Positions 1-11,467 of a DNA stretch of 64,000 nucleotides are shown one piece after another. How positions within the stretch are numbered: position 1 is the stretch's first letter; each line of letters opens with the position of its first letter. The notes under the pieces are model-generated. The model searched no databases, was not told the DNA's origin, and saw only the letters and a program-made list of their open reading frames with translations. Location: NCBI RefSeq assembly GCF_048564905.1, contig NC_133006.1, forward strand, positions 22,784,001-22,848,000, given 5' to 3'. This stretch comes from Vicugna pacos (lineage: Eukaryota; Chordata; Mammalia; Artiodactyla; Camelidae). The position numbers and the translations under genes are program-made.

Positions 1-474
1 GTTTCGTAAAGAACTAGTAGGAAACAGTTGTAAATATACACTGGTCTGTGGATCACACTTTGGTGGCACTGCTCACGGAATAAAACTTAGATATACCTCA
101 GATTTCTTGACAGTAACACTGAATAAAAATAACAAAAGAGTGCTGTTTTCAAATGTCGAGGGAGAAAAGTTAAACTGTACTTTGATAACAAGCTAAGTTA
201 TTTCTTAAATGCAAGGATAATTTGAGAAAGAAAAAGTAAATATCAATCACAATCCAATTCTAACACGTGATGACGCCAACATAATGGCTGTCTGGGGAAA
301 CCAGAATCAAATGAGAGCATATCGAGGTATGGATCTCACTGAATTATGAGAGAGAAATTTGAATGCTTTGCCCAAGATGTTGCTAAGGAGAATGACTACT
401 TTGTATTCATGGCGATTCTAAGTATGACCACTAGCAGAGGTAAGGAATCACATTAAAAGCTTTAATGAAACCAG
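1..474. other. AT-rich stretch, no feature recognised
   Basis: Neither an open frame with protein character nor a micro-exon with paired splice sites was seen. If the first butyrophilin-like gene extends upstream, this is intron sequence. Confidence 0.4.
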
Positions 475-627
475 ACAGCACAGGGGACTATATTCAATAT
501 CTTGTAATGAGCTTTAATGAGAAAAAATATGAAAATGAATGTGTGTATATGCATGACTGGGACATTGTGCTGCACACCAGAAATTTATACATTGTAACTG
601 ACTGTACTTCAATAAAAATTTTAAAAG
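475..627 (+). repeat. LINE-1 3' end fragment
   Basis: The segment has the usual end of artiodactyl/camelid LINE-1: a 'gggactatattcaatatctt' motif, then 'gaaaatgaat', a 'gcatgactgggacattgtgc' motif and a terminal 'cttcaataaaa' before an A-rich tail. It is heavily 5'-truncated, so only the 3' untranslated region is present. The same end recurs at about 1570, 6490, 30500 and 51940. Confidence 0.75.
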
Positions 628-806
628 CTTAAAAGTTGATCCCCTGGAGTTTAACAAATTATTAAAAATATTAATAATAATAAAATTAATTTCAATGATT
701 GAGAAAACTATACCTGAAAATTATTGTTCCAGCCTATAATGAGGTGCACTACAACACAGAAATAAAAGTACACAAATGAAACATGCTATAAAAGGTGACT
801 ATGCGT

Positions 807-836
807 TGGGTGTGTGTGTGTGAGAGAGAGAGAGAG
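807..836. repeat. (GT)n-(GA)n simple repeat
   Basis: A short GT tract runs directly into a GA tract. The surrounding bases 640-1567 are AT-rich and hold no other recognised feature. Confidence 0.85.
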
Positions 837-1567
837 ATCTCTGACATAATGGATACTAGATCTGATTCCAGATTTGCCAAGCATAAATGACTCCTCCTGA
901 CAACATGAGGCAGACACATCAGCCTAGGCTGACTAAAATAACTTTAAAAAATAGTATTTTCTACAAGAATTATTAAGGGGCTTGATGCCCAAGCAGCCAA
1001 TTTTCACAGATGGAGACAAAATATAATACAGAGCTACACAGATAACCAAGAGTTTTGAGACAAAAGGAATTGATTTGAACCACAACTAAAAATAATATTC
1101 AAAATATTTCCAATGAGCCAAGATGTAGTGAATACATTTTTATATTCCACTTATTTTATAGATTTATATTGTTTTATTCCATTATTTATGAAAGTAAAAG
1201 TTTTATGATGGGGATTAGAAACATTAAAATAAGACCTAGATTAAATTCTAATTAGAAATATGAAATTATTTGATGCATTTTTATGTTGTTCTTCTGATAT
1301 ACTATACTTAACTATTTACTAAAGTAATAATTGATGTAAACAGGTCTATAAATAGTAAATCCTCTGTATATACATAAGCTATGCACAATGATAATTTGTA
1401 TATGTTCCTGGAATGATGGAAGATAACTGATCCTGTAATAGTTTGGTGCTATTAATGAAAACTGTTAATTAGGCATTTGAAAGGAGTATACTGAAGGATG
1501 CTTCAATATTTGCTTAGGAAAAAAGAAAAGAGAAAGCAGAGAGGTAGTAGAACCCATCTGTAGACTA

Positions 1568-1668
1568 TGAAAACGAATATATGTATGTATATGCATGACT
1601 GGGACCTTGTTCTGTACACCAGAAACTGACACTTTGTAACTGACTACTTCAGTAAAAAACAAAAACAC
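1568..1668 (+). repeat. LINE-1 3' end fragment
   Basis: A second copy of the LINE-1 terminal segment, with 'gcatgactgggaccttgttc', 'caccagaaactgacactttg' and an A-rich tail. It is only about 100 bases long. Confidence 0.7.
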
Positions 1669-1944
1669 AAAAAACCCATCTGTGATAAAAGTATAAACAA
1701 AAGCCCCTAGTGAAAGCACATAAGAAACAAGAGGAAGCATCGGGGTTCAAAGAGTACTGTTTTGACTAAAGAAATAAGGTTTATATTATACACCATGGCG
1801 AATGTGAAAGGAGGGTAGAGGAAGAATTTTCCAACACTCTGTAATTGATATTTCTACTCTAATATCTTAAAATGAATATGTGTTGTATTTGCAATATCTA
1901 GAATCCTCTTCCAATTATTCTCATAAAAGAATCCCAAAGTTCTT

Positions 1945-2244
1945 TTGAGGAACTGTGTCTCCAATTACTTTTGGAACATAAATTTTGACCAAGGTTCCAA
2001 CCCAGAACTATGGGTAATACTGAGCCAGTTTATGTATCAAATTTTCCTAGCTACAGTAATAGTTATGGGAGTAAGCATGCTACCCAAGTTGCTCCATTCA
2101 GAGGGAATCTCTGGACTAATGAGGGAGCTACACAGATGGAAAGATCTGTATCTTTTACTGGGCTTAAATCTGTTAAGATATGAGCCTAATATTACCGTGG
2201 ACCTTCCCAAAGATGAACTCTATCTCGATTTGACAGGAATTTGA
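1945..2244 (+). other. Unassigned open frame of about 99 codons
   Basis: A 300-base open frame starts from TTG, not ATG. It contains a hydrophobic stretch at about residues 27-46 and a more polar C-terminal half ending in a stop. No family was recognised. It lacks a start codon in good context and has no flanking splice signals that pair with a neighbouring exon. It could be a piece of an old processed gene copy or of a repeat, or it could be chance. Sequence from 1669 to 1944 and from 2245 to 2387 shows nothing else. Confidence 0.15.
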
Positions 2245-2387
2245 AGAAGTGCAGAGCCAAAAGATGAAGACATGGTTCTAACATGTCATATCTGGAAGGC
2301 AGTCAGCTCTGACTTTTTTTTTGTCACGTAAGACATTAAATTCATTTTAATTTTTGCATATATTAGATTTTCCATCACTTTTAAAAG

Positions 2388-2588
2388 AAAATCTCTAGCA
2401 TTTATTTTTGTAATGATTTCTATTTTATTTTTTAAAGTTTATTTATTTATTTGGGAGGGGTAATTAGGTTTGTTTATATATTTATTTATTTTTAATGAAG
2501 GTGACTGGGATTGAATCCAGAATCTCATGCATGTTAAGCATGCACTCTACCACTAAGCTATACCCTCCCCTACAAAAAATCTCTAGCA
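2388..2588 (-). mobile_element. Camelid tRNA-derived SINE (Vic-1-like) with target-site duplication
   Basis: Read on the minus strand from about 2575 down, the element begins with a GGGGAGGGTATAGCTTAGTG-like tRNA head. An A-box/B-box arrangement follows, the B-box lying in a GATTCAATCC-like motif, and then an A/T-rich tail. The body (about 2401-2575) lies between two copies of 'aaaatctctagca' at 2388-2400 and 2576-2588, a clean 13-base target-site duplication left by LINE-type retrotransposition. The family is restricted to camelids, so this is the main taxonomic marker in the window. It is not a functional tRNA gene. Confidence 0.85.
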
Positions 2589-3775
2589 CTTGTATTGAAG
2601 TTTTTTATTACTCTAGTTGTATACTTCATGTGTAGAAATTATCTTTGGTAACTGCAAGAATTTTCTTCTGTCTTATTCAGGCAGCCTATGCCATTGCTTA
2701 TAGCAAATGCTGCCAATGGCATCATACAGACCTAGACTCTCTGAAGTCAATTCTATGTTCCACATCCCACATGCAAGGTCATCCCACTGTCCCTTTGAAT
2801 TTTATATACCAAGACTTATCATCTCTGCATCTGGATTTATTTGCCCAAATCATTTTTTTTTCCTGATATCTGGTTTGTGTTGTTGGGTATCAAGAGTCAT
2901 GTAGTATATAGTGCTTTGAACAGGGCTCTTGCCAATTTAGGAGGGGAAAAAAACTTAAGTGTATTGTAATTTTTAAGTGAATATGTCTTGGTTTATGGCA
3001 TTATTCATTTACTATAAGGGAGCTACACAGATGAAGCAAAGATGCATACTTCTAAAACTGAGGATTTTTTTATTAATAAGAAAAGTGAAGAAAGTATTTA
3101 AGATAAGGATATAATTTGCCCATACATTAATCCCAGGGCTTTTGGGTGGGCCGTAGTGTCAGATTACGTATGATTAAAGAGTGACATTGATATACATTCT
3201 TCTATATAAGTAGTTTGTGGTAGTTGAAAATAAGTAGAAGAAATATGCTGATAAAATTATGAGATATATTTGGAATATGGTTTAGGAGTGTGACTGGGAG
3301 TTCTCGCAAATCCTTCAGATAGTGAATATGATGATCCAGAAAGTCTATTTAAAGTGTGTTAGAAAATTTTGGCAGACCCCATTAGCTGTGCACTCCAAGT
3401 TCATCTCAATTGCTAATTTCTCCTCACTTACGCGCACAACCAGGGGGTTTTTTAGAGGGAAGAAGGTGGGCAGGGATTCATTTTAAAAGTTAACTCAATT
3501 TCTACAGAAGTTATATCAACTGATTTATGTGTGGAAGGTTGTAGGAGCTGACAGGTCCCCAAACCAAGATTAACTTGCCTCCTTCACTGCTGATTCACCA
3601 GCTTTGAACTCACTTAACTGGCTACACAGCAGAAGCTAGTTAAGAGTGTGGAGAAATAACAGAAGCAAGAATGGTTAAGGAAACATAAATGGATCGTTCA
3701 CTTTATCTGCGGTGGATATAAATGATGCATCTATTTTATAAGTATCCTTTCAACAATTCAAAACCAAAACCAAAA
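2589..3775. other. No gene or clear repeat recognised
   Basis: About 1.2 kb of AT-rich sequence. Two overlapping open frames at 2645-2904 look like chance. No paired acceptor and donor enclosing a phase-1 micro-exon was found. Confidence 0.35.
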
Positions 3776-3990
3776 CTAATATTTATTGAGTGTTTTCACA
3801 ATGCCAAGTTGACATTATATTAAGTTCTATGTACAATATCTCTCTCAAGCTTTACAATACTTTGTGAATATGGCATTATTCCCATTTTATAGATGAGGAA
3901 AGTGACACTGAAAATGGATAGATTGGAAAATGGTGACTCTAGACTAGCTCTAACCTGTTTAGTTTCGGCATCATCATCTACTACAGAGAA
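3776..3990 (-). repeat. MIR-family SINE
   Basis: The segment reads 'atttattgagtgttttcaca', then 'cccattttatagatgaggaa' and an 'agtgacactg' stretch. This matches the reverse complement of the MIR core and 3' part (TTCCTCATCTGTAAAATGGG ... AATAAAT). It is strongly diverged, as expected for an ancient mammalian element. Confidence 0.7.
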
Positions 3991-5371
3991 GGGTTCAGGG
4001 CATAGCACGTGCAGCTGTCCTGACACTAGTAAATCCAAATAAGAGGGTGCAGTGCAGAAATAGATTCCTTGGCCATTGCCATGGAAACCCCCTTGACTGC
4101 AGTTCTCTTCATGGGGTGACTTATCTCATAACCATCTATTGCACTGACCCCCTCTCAAACTCAAACACTCCCTATGGACTATTAAAAACAAAACATAACC
4201 AAATAAATCTCAAGTCACCTCTTATTGAGTGACTAGCGACTGAGGCTACATTTTTCAAAACCACAAAGGATAAGATCAAGCTATTTGTTTAGGAGGTTTA
4301 AAAATTGGTTCTACATTCACTACCCTAAATGTATCAGATCTAAGCCATTCCTAGCTTGGCTGGAATTATGAGAAATTTTTCTTTTTCCTTTCACTTTTTT
4401 CTTTAAATAAAATGCCTCTGTGAGCTCACAGACAGATACACAAGGGATATCTAAAATGATCAGCACCTTGCATTTCATACCACAAAATACTCACTTGGGC
4501 AAGATTAGTTCAACAGCAGGAGGAAATTCCAACCTTTAAAATCCCACAGTTCTGACATAGAGATAAAATTTTAATGGTTATCAATAGATCTGAGATTATG
4601 GGAAGGTCTTGCTAAAGGTTATAAATTGAGATGAAAAGCTAGATATCCCAGTATCCTAAGGTTGTACAGAATATTTTGTTAGAAACAATGAAGATAGCAG
4701 GAAAGATCTGTGAAAATCAGGTAAGCAAGAAGAGTTCTGACCAGAAGATTCTCTAGAGTTGATTCATGAAATAACATAGAATGACAGGTAGAGCTCGCTA
4801 TCCAACTTTATGCAAAATGACACAGAAAAAGATGAAATAGACTAGTTAATATAACAGATACAGGGAACTTTGGACTAGCTTCTCTACATTTATAATACAG
4901 CAATAAATTTTATTAGGTGTAATCACAGAGTAATGACCCTCAATTTCTTCACAAGTTAGCTCATATTCTTGTAATCTCGTTTTAAAGATCCCTCTTGCCT
5001 TATGTATTCTTTGAAGTCAGAGTATTTAGAGAATAAGGAAAATGAAATACTAAATCCAAGATGAAATCAAAGGACTCTGCCCTACCTTTACTCAAAGACC
5101 AATTATACATTAACTACCCTCATGATTTTTAGAGACATATAACACATTTTTGGGTGAGGCACCACAGTATCTTTATACCCATTAACATACTGATATGGAT
5201 CAAGAACACTCAATTAATGGTGGTTGAAACTCTTAACAAGAATAACAGAGTTCAGAATATTTCTGGCTGGTTGGTAAGAAGGTCCTTGAATGCACTCCCT
5301 TTCACCTCACCTTGACCTGAGGGCCCAGCAGGAGCTGACAGATAAGGGACAGGAGGCATGGAGATGTCAGC
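3991..5371. other. No gene or clear repeat recognised
   Basis: AT-rich, with no open frame above about 75 codons and no recognisable protein. A 'gtaagc' donor-like site near 4721 follows a purine-rich stretch, but the possible acceptors give no phase-1 exon. Confidence 0.35.
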
Positions 5372-6042
5372 CCAGCACTGTGATTCTTAATCCTGGGTGT
5401 GAAAGAATAGAAAACTAACAAGATGGCTCTTGAGATGTTCAGGCCTGTACTTCTAGCTAAACTGATCTTATGACTAACACACTCCCCTCCCTATGCCCTC
5501 TTAGAGTAACTTATCCTTTTACCCTACAGGTCTTGAAAGAAGGTCATGGACTAACCCTCAAGAAAATGGGCAGACCCTTCTAAACCTCCATAACAACAGT
5601 AAGTTCTTACCAAGATGAAGAGAATGTAACATCCTGTAAAACATCCTGATCGTTATCACCTTTTCTGTTCAATCCAATTTTTCTATAAAACGTCAAGACC
5701 CCAACCCCAAGATGGGCTCACAGTCTCAAAGGCATTAGCCTGCTATGACTCCCTTTGCCTGGCAAAGCAATAAAGCTGTTCTTTTCTATCTTCCCCAAAC
5801 TCTGCCTCCAGCTCTCAATTTGGCTATTGGGGTACAGAGGCCAGCTTTTCGGCAACAGGTGCACAGTATAATCACTTGGGAAGATATTTAAAATTACTGA
5901 TTCATAGCCCTATGTTGTCTTCCTTCCTTCCACCCTCAGACAATTTCTGTTTGATTAGTCTGAGGTGGGATCGTGGCGATGGTATTTTTTAGAAAGCTCT
6001 TAGTGACTCTAATGGGTAACTGGAGTTGAGATATGTTGATCT
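5372..6042 (+). repeat. MER5A-like hAT element split by an LTR insertion
   Basis: The left piece ('cactgtgattcttaatcctg', about 5372-5399) and the right piece (about 5862-6042, with 'cacttgggaagat', 'ttactgattcatagccc' and 'gctcttagtgactctaatg') align in order with the MER5A consensus. They are interrupted exactly where the solitary LTR lies, so the DNA element was present before the retroviral insertion. Confidence 0.6.
5400..5857 (+). mobile_element. Solitary LTR of an ERV class I (gammaretrovirus-like) element
   Basis: The segment is about 458 bases long. It starts with TG and ends with CA, carries an AATAAA-type poly(A) signal ('gcaataaagctgttcttttc') towards its 3' end, and ends in 'cttttcggcaaca'. 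It is flanked by the 4-base direct repeat 'ggtg' (5396-5399 and 5858-5861), the duplication size usual for ERV1. No internal retroviral region is attached, so it is a fossil left by recombination between two LTRs. Its insertion into a MER5-like element makes it younger than that element. Confidence 0.8.
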
Positions 6043-6389
6043 AGAAACAGGGTTAATATTTCAAAACAGGTGAGTAGCCAAATGGGCTTTGACACCACAC
6101 GTGATTTTGCTGTATTGCTCAGAATATGTGTTTCTCAGCAATAACAGTGAAGATTGATACAAGGCTGGTTGGCTGGGCAAAAATGAGAAGATTTTTGTAT
6201 CTTCACTAAGCGTGGTTTAAGATTACTTTTACACTTTTTGATGGCTGTGAAAGGGGAGAATTGCCCAGTTATTTCCCTAATCCCATTCCCTCCACTTGTC
6301 TTCTCATGCCACCCAAGGTGAATAAGAGATGCTATGAATTGGTCCAGTTCTAGAACATACAGATGACTAACAGGCATGTGTAAAGAAAC

Positions 6390-7190
6390 CCAGCATGACT
6401 AATTATTAGAGAAATGCAAATCAAAACCTCAGTGAGATGTCACCTCACACCTGTTAGAATGTCTATCATCAAAAAGTCAAATGTTACACAAAATGTTATG
6501 GTAACTCAGAGAGAAAATGTGACAATGAGTGTGTATATGTCCATGAATGACTGAAAAATTGTGCTGAACACTGGAATTGGACACAACATTGTAAAATGAT
6601 TATACATCAATAAAAAAATGTTAAAAAAAGTCAAATGTTGGCAAAGATGTGAAGAAAAGAGAACCCACGTATACTGTTGGTGGGAATGCAAACTGGTGCA
6701 GCCACTATGGAAAATAGTATGGAGAGTCCTCAAAAAATGAAAAATAATTCATTTTATTACTAACTAACCTGGTTATGATATTTACCCAAGCAAAATGAAA
6801 ACAAATATCCACAAAGAGTTGCACAGCAATGCAAATGCAGTTATTCATAATTGCCCCAAACTGGAAACAAAACAACTGCCCATGAATAGGTAAAGGTTTA
6901 AGCAAATTGTTTATATAATGGTCATATATTTACATAATGGAATATTACTGACCAATAAAAGAAACAAATTTCTGATAGAAACAACATTACACCAGAAAAT
7001 TATGATGGAAGAAACTAGAACAATATTTGCCTTAAGTTGGAGGAGGGGACTGAAAAGGGGCATAAGGAAACTTTCTGGGATGACCAAAATTCTAATCCTT
7101 TATTGAGTTGATGGAAACACAGTGGTATATATTTGCCAAAATTCAAAAATCTATGAATATTATTGTAAGTGTAAACTAAATCAATAAAAT
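6390..7190 (+). repeat. LINE-1 ORF2 3' part and 3' UTR (old copy)
   Basis: The segment carries typical ORF2 C-terminal coding text on the plus strand ('gagaaatgcaaatcaaaacc', 'ctgttggtgggaatgcaaac', 'atggaatattactgaccaat'), followed by a 3' UTR-like segment and 'aatcaataaaattaaaata'. Stops in all frames show it is dead. A younger LINE-1 3' end is inserted in it at about 6486-6624. Confidence 0.75.
6471..6639 (+). mobile_element. Truncated LINE-1 3' end nested in older LINE-1, with target-site duplication
   Basis: About 139 bases of LINE-1 3' end (about 6486-6624, including 'catgaatgactgaaaaattg' and 'tacatcaataaaaaaatg') lie between two copies of 'aaaaagtcaaatgtt' at 6471-6485 and 6625-6639. 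The host LINE-1 reading resumes after the second copy. Confidence 0.85.
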
Positions 7191-7199
7191 TAAAATAAG

Positions 7200-8005
7200 T
7201 AAGAACTGAAAGCCGTCCAAAAAGAGAGAAGCAGTATTGTTATTATTTAAAGATAAGATCTTAAACAGAGAAAATACTAAAGACTCAGCCAAAAAACGAT
7301 TGAAATTAATCAATGAATTTAGTAAAGTTGCAGGATATAAAGTCAATATACAAAAATCAGTTGTGTTTTCATACACTAGCATAGAAATACCTGAAAAAGA
7401 AATAAAATAATTTCATTCACAATAGTATCAAAAAAGTAAATAAAATACTTATGGAAAAATTACCAAAAGTGAAAGATCTATGATCTGTCCAATGAAAAGA
7501 GTAATATTTTAATAAAATATATTGAAGAAGGTACCAAAAAATGGAAAGATTTTCCATGGACTAGAGGAATTAATATTGCAAAAATGTTCATACAACCCAA
7601 AGCCAAGAATAAAATCAATACGCAATCTATATCAAAATTCTAATAGAAATTTTTACGGAAATAAGACCAAAAACTCCTAAATTGGTATAGAACTGCAAAA
7701 GGGCCTGAATAGCTAAACAGTTCTGGGAGAGAAGAACAAAGCCAAAGTTATCCCATATTTTGATTTCAAACTAAGCTACGAACTTATAGTAATTAAATCA
7801 ATATGGTACTCGCATAAAAATAAACACATAGACCAATGGAACAGAATTGAGAGTCCAGAAATAAACCTCTGCCTATGTGGTCAACTAATACTTGCTAAAC
7901 GAGCCAAGTATACCCAGTAGCAAAAGGATAGTCTCTTAAATAATTGGAGTTGAGAAAACAGTATAATCACATCAAAAATATGAAATGGACCCCTATCTTT
8001 CATCT
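7200..8005 (+). repeat. LINE-1 ORF2 fragment
   Basis: The segment carries reverse-transcriptase-region text from LINE-1 ORF2 ('agtaaagttgcaggatataa', 'gaccaatggaacagaattga', 'cctatgtggtcaactaata'). It lies further upstream in the ORF2 order than the fragment that precedes it, so it is a separate insertion. It is heavily broken. Confidence 0.7.
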
Positions 8006-8657
8006 CTCACAAATTGTTATTTTTCCTTTTCACTTTTTGGTCCTCCCTCTAAATCCTCTTTCCTTTGACCACCCTTCCCACTTCCCAACTCCTCTTTTCT
8101 TCTTTCCATTTCCATAGATAACTCTACTTATTATTTTGTTTTGTGTGTGCCAGAATTTTCATGTTCTCATTTTAAGGGTACAAACTATTTATATCCAACA
8201 GAATTATATAAGAAAAGAACACATTTCTAAAGAAAAATCCCTTCTCCCTCAGAAATCCATTATATGACCTTGATATGTTTTATCTTGTAAATAAGAAGTA
8301 GCATTCCTGTTTTCCAGGAAGAGAGCAAAAAAAAAAAAAAAAAGCAAGCGAAATACAGTGAGAGAGAGAGAGAAGAGAGGCTGTAACTTCTAAGTAGACA
8401 CAGTCCATTTAACATGACACCGTAAAAGTGTAAAAAAGAGCATTAAATATGATCACAACTACTCATTTTTAACGTCCTTGAGAACAGGTGGAAGCCGGTG
8501 CGGATTACAGGAAGATGGAGAAAAGAGAAACAGATTAACAACAGTAGATGAGCACTTTTTACTCATCTTTCATTAAATAGAAAATCTTTACTGAAAACTA
8601 TCATTTTCAAATGACTGTATTAAAGCAGGCACTGTAAAATTCACTGAAGTTAGAATA
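8006..8657. other. Pyrimidine-rich then AT-rich spacer
   Basis: Bases 8025-8115 are C/T-rich, and a run of A occurs near 8329-8343 followed by a short GA tract. No coding signal was seen. Confidence 0.4.
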
Positions 8658-9149
8658 GAAGCATACTTGGTTTTATTATGCTTTGCATTATTGTGCTTCG
8701 CAGATACTGAGATTTTTACAAATTGAAGTTTGTGACAATCCTGCATAGAGTAAGTCTTTCAGTGCCATTTTTCCAATAGCATTTGCTCATTTCATATCTC
8801 TGTGTCACATTTGGTAATTCTTACAATATTTCGAACTTGTTCATTATTATGTTTGTTTGGGTGATCTGTGATCAGTGATCTTTGATGCTACTATTGCAAA
8901 AAGACTAAGATTTGCTTAAGGCTCAGATGATGGCTAATATATTTTAGCAATAAAGTATTTTTAACTTAAGATATGTACTTTTTAAAGACATAATCCTATT
9001 TCATACTTAATAGACTACAGTATAGTGCAAACATAACTTTTAATGCACTAGAAAATCAAAAAATTAGTATGACTAGCTTTATTGCAATATTTGCTTCATT
9101 GAGGTTGTCTGAGGTTGAACCCTCAATATCTGAGATACACTTGTAGTGC
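8658..9149 (+). mobile_element. Tigger1-type (pogo/Tc1-mariner) DNA transposon, internally deleted
   Basis: The left end resembles the Tigger1 terminus ('gcatacttggttttattatg', then 'gcttcgcagatactgag'), and 'tgatctgtgatcagtgatct' follows. The right end carries 'tagactacagtatagtgcaa' and 'gaaccctcaatatctgagat', which is the inverted terminal region. The transposase gene is missing, so this is a short non-autonomous or internally deleted copy. Confidence 0.8.
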
Positions 9150-11446
9150 CAAGAACACTAGGGAAATGCTAATAAACAATTATACCTGATATAATAACCA
9201 TATAATTCTACTAAAAATACGAATACACATATTACTATGTGACATCATTTTGTGTTTGGTCCCCTTTATACTAATTTGCCTTCCAAACATGACTGTGATT
9301 GACCTGAAAGAAAAGCAAGGACTTGAATTCTGGACCTTCGAGTCTTTTCTTCGTGAAAGTAGAAGTCTCAGAAGGCAAGGGAGTTAGCCAGATGTGAAAA
9401 ACAGAGTAAGGCTGTAAAATGTTGGTTTATCTATTCTGAAGTTTATTGGAGGTTCTCACTAGAGCAGAAAACCAAGAAAAATAGTAACATTTAAAGTTAA
9501 CTAATCAATTTAAAAATTGCATTAATTCATATTTTATACAGGCTCTGTGGATACTGAGCAGGAAAGAAAGTAGACACAAATTCCCACTTTAAGGGAGTTT
9601 ATATTCTTGTGAAGGGAGATAATAAACATTAAATAAGTTAAATATGGAGAGTATTAACTGGGGATAAGCGCTAAGGAGAAGATAGAATAGCAATGGTATG
9701 TATGGACTGAAGGAGAGTGGTGACATTGGACAGTTTGTCCAGGGAAAGTCTCACTGCAAAGGTGAATAAAGACCTGAAAGAGTGAAGGGGAGATATTTGT
9801 GGGAGTATCTGGAGGAAGAGTTTCCCAGGCAGAGGAAAGTGTAAGAGTGTAAGCACAAAGCAAAGATACTGAAATATTGAAAAAATTAGAGCAAGTGATC
9901 AAATGGCTGTGGGAAGAGGGCAGAGGTGGAGTCCCAGGGACTTCACTGAAGAGCCTAGTTAAGGATTAGAGATACAAAGAGAACCCATGGCAGAGTCTAG
10001 GTGCAACTGAATTTGGACTGCTGAAGAAAACTCTTGAGGCAAGGAGACTGGAATCAGTGGACAAAATTTGGAGAAAAAAGAAGAGGAACCTACTCTGCAA
10101 AAACCCTGGCTCAGTTTTATTGGTCTATATAAATTATCAAGTCAACAAAAAATGTCTTCCTCTTTCGGTACTAGACACTCTAAGGTTGTTTTGCACGAAG
10201 AGAAATTTTTAAAAAAAAAACCTTAATTTCCCATTTATCAATGGATTTTCTGTGTATTTGTAATTATTGGTGCATTTATTCAAATAATCAAATGAACAAC
10301 TGCAACTAAAGTATTGTTTTAATCCCAAAGGACCAGAGTCCAGAGTCTCCTGCCCTGTTTCTTACTAATTCCGTACTCCGCCTTGCTACAGCGCTCAGGA
10401 GCGAAAAACCTGATTCACGTGGCTGAAACTTCTCTGTGACTCAGGGATATTGCCCTGGCTTGTGTAATATCTTCCCCCTGTGTTTGTAGAGGGAACACAA
10501 AGACATTTCAAAATCCTGCCAACACAACTCAGAAACAAGTTGGGAATTTTCTTTGTGCCACGAGTAACAGACGTAAAACTATTTGCTTCCTAAAATGGTG
10601 ATTTACCCAATAGATCACCATATAAAATTATATATGAAGAATGAGAATTATGAAGGTGAGTTTTATTTTTTGATACTACTGTGTGTGTGTCTGTGTGTGT
10701 GTGTGTGAAAGAGAAAGAGAAAAGGAAAGAGAGAGAGTGCTTATATGTCTAACGCTTCTAAGAAAAGTATTTGAGTCACAAACATAGAGCAGACCTCAGG
10801 GTACAAGGCATAAGACTTGGATCTTTTACTTTCTCAGATCTGTTCAACCTGACTTCCATGTACCCTTTTCTATATGTCACTAGAACGTCATTTATTTCAA
10901 ATATATAACTAGAAATTAGCAATTAATAAGTGTGATATATGAATTCTAAAGTCATGAAAAATTACCTTATAGGACTGAAAACCAACATTCTCATACTGGC
11001 CACTCTGTGTAATAATGAAATAAAGGCTTCTTTTAAGGAACATGTTGTTGTGGAATTCCAAGATGCTTTTAATATTCATGATGAATACATTTTAATGTGC
11101 AGTAGTTGCATTTTAGGAGTAGAGATTCAACCTATAGTGGTCAATATTCTAATTCACAGTAAGTCCTGAAAAAAATTGATATATAATGAGACTGTGGGTA
11201 AGTAATTAACCTTCTCTGATTGGAAAAATGAACAATCAAGGACAACTCATGAACAGAGATTAGAAAAAAGTTATTTCTGGCCATCAGTGGGGTATCATTC
11301 AAATTATCCTAACGTAAAGATTTATATTATGTTCTAAAAACATTTCATGCAAGAATATGGCATTGGACTACTTTGATGTTAACTTTAAGCATTTAATTGG
11401 GTTGCAATATTTAATGAACATCTTTTTGTTGCTGTTATATTTTCAG
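9150..11446. other. Long stretch without recognised gene; possible old repeat at 9540-10080
   Basis: The purine-rich text at about 9540-10080 ('ttcccaggcagaggaaagtg' and 'cagagtctaggtgcaactga') reads like an old interspersed element, but no family can be assigned. Bases 10330-10560 are somewhat richer in C and G. No promoter elements or paired splice sites were found there. Confidence 0.3.
10679..10737. repeat. (GT)n-(GA)n simple repeat
   Basis: A GT tract is followed by purine-rich GA/AAGA repeats. Confidence 0.85.
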
Positions 11447-11467
11447 TAGAATCGTTGAAGTGTGCAG
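11447..11467 (+). CDS. 21-base stalk-type micro-exon (butyrophilin-like gene)
   Basis: A 'gttatattttcag' acceptor and a 'gtaagt' donor enclose exactly 21 bases in phase 1, reading about (V)ESLKCA. It lies upstream of the transmembrane exon, so it would code for membrane-proximal extracellular sequence, and its cysteine could link chains. The size, phase and leucine position match the cytoplasmic heptad exons. A chance micro-exon cannot be excluded. Confidence 0.5.

Noticed and set aside
2505-2575. tRNA gene on the minus strand
   Set aside because: The tRNA-like head belongs to a SINE with a target-site duplication and A/T-rich tail. It is not an independent tRNA gene.
4680-4730. Donor 'gtaagc' after a purine-rich stretch as a further micro-exon
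   Set aside because: Available acceptors give 20, 23 or 38 bases, none of which preserves the phase 1-1 pattern.
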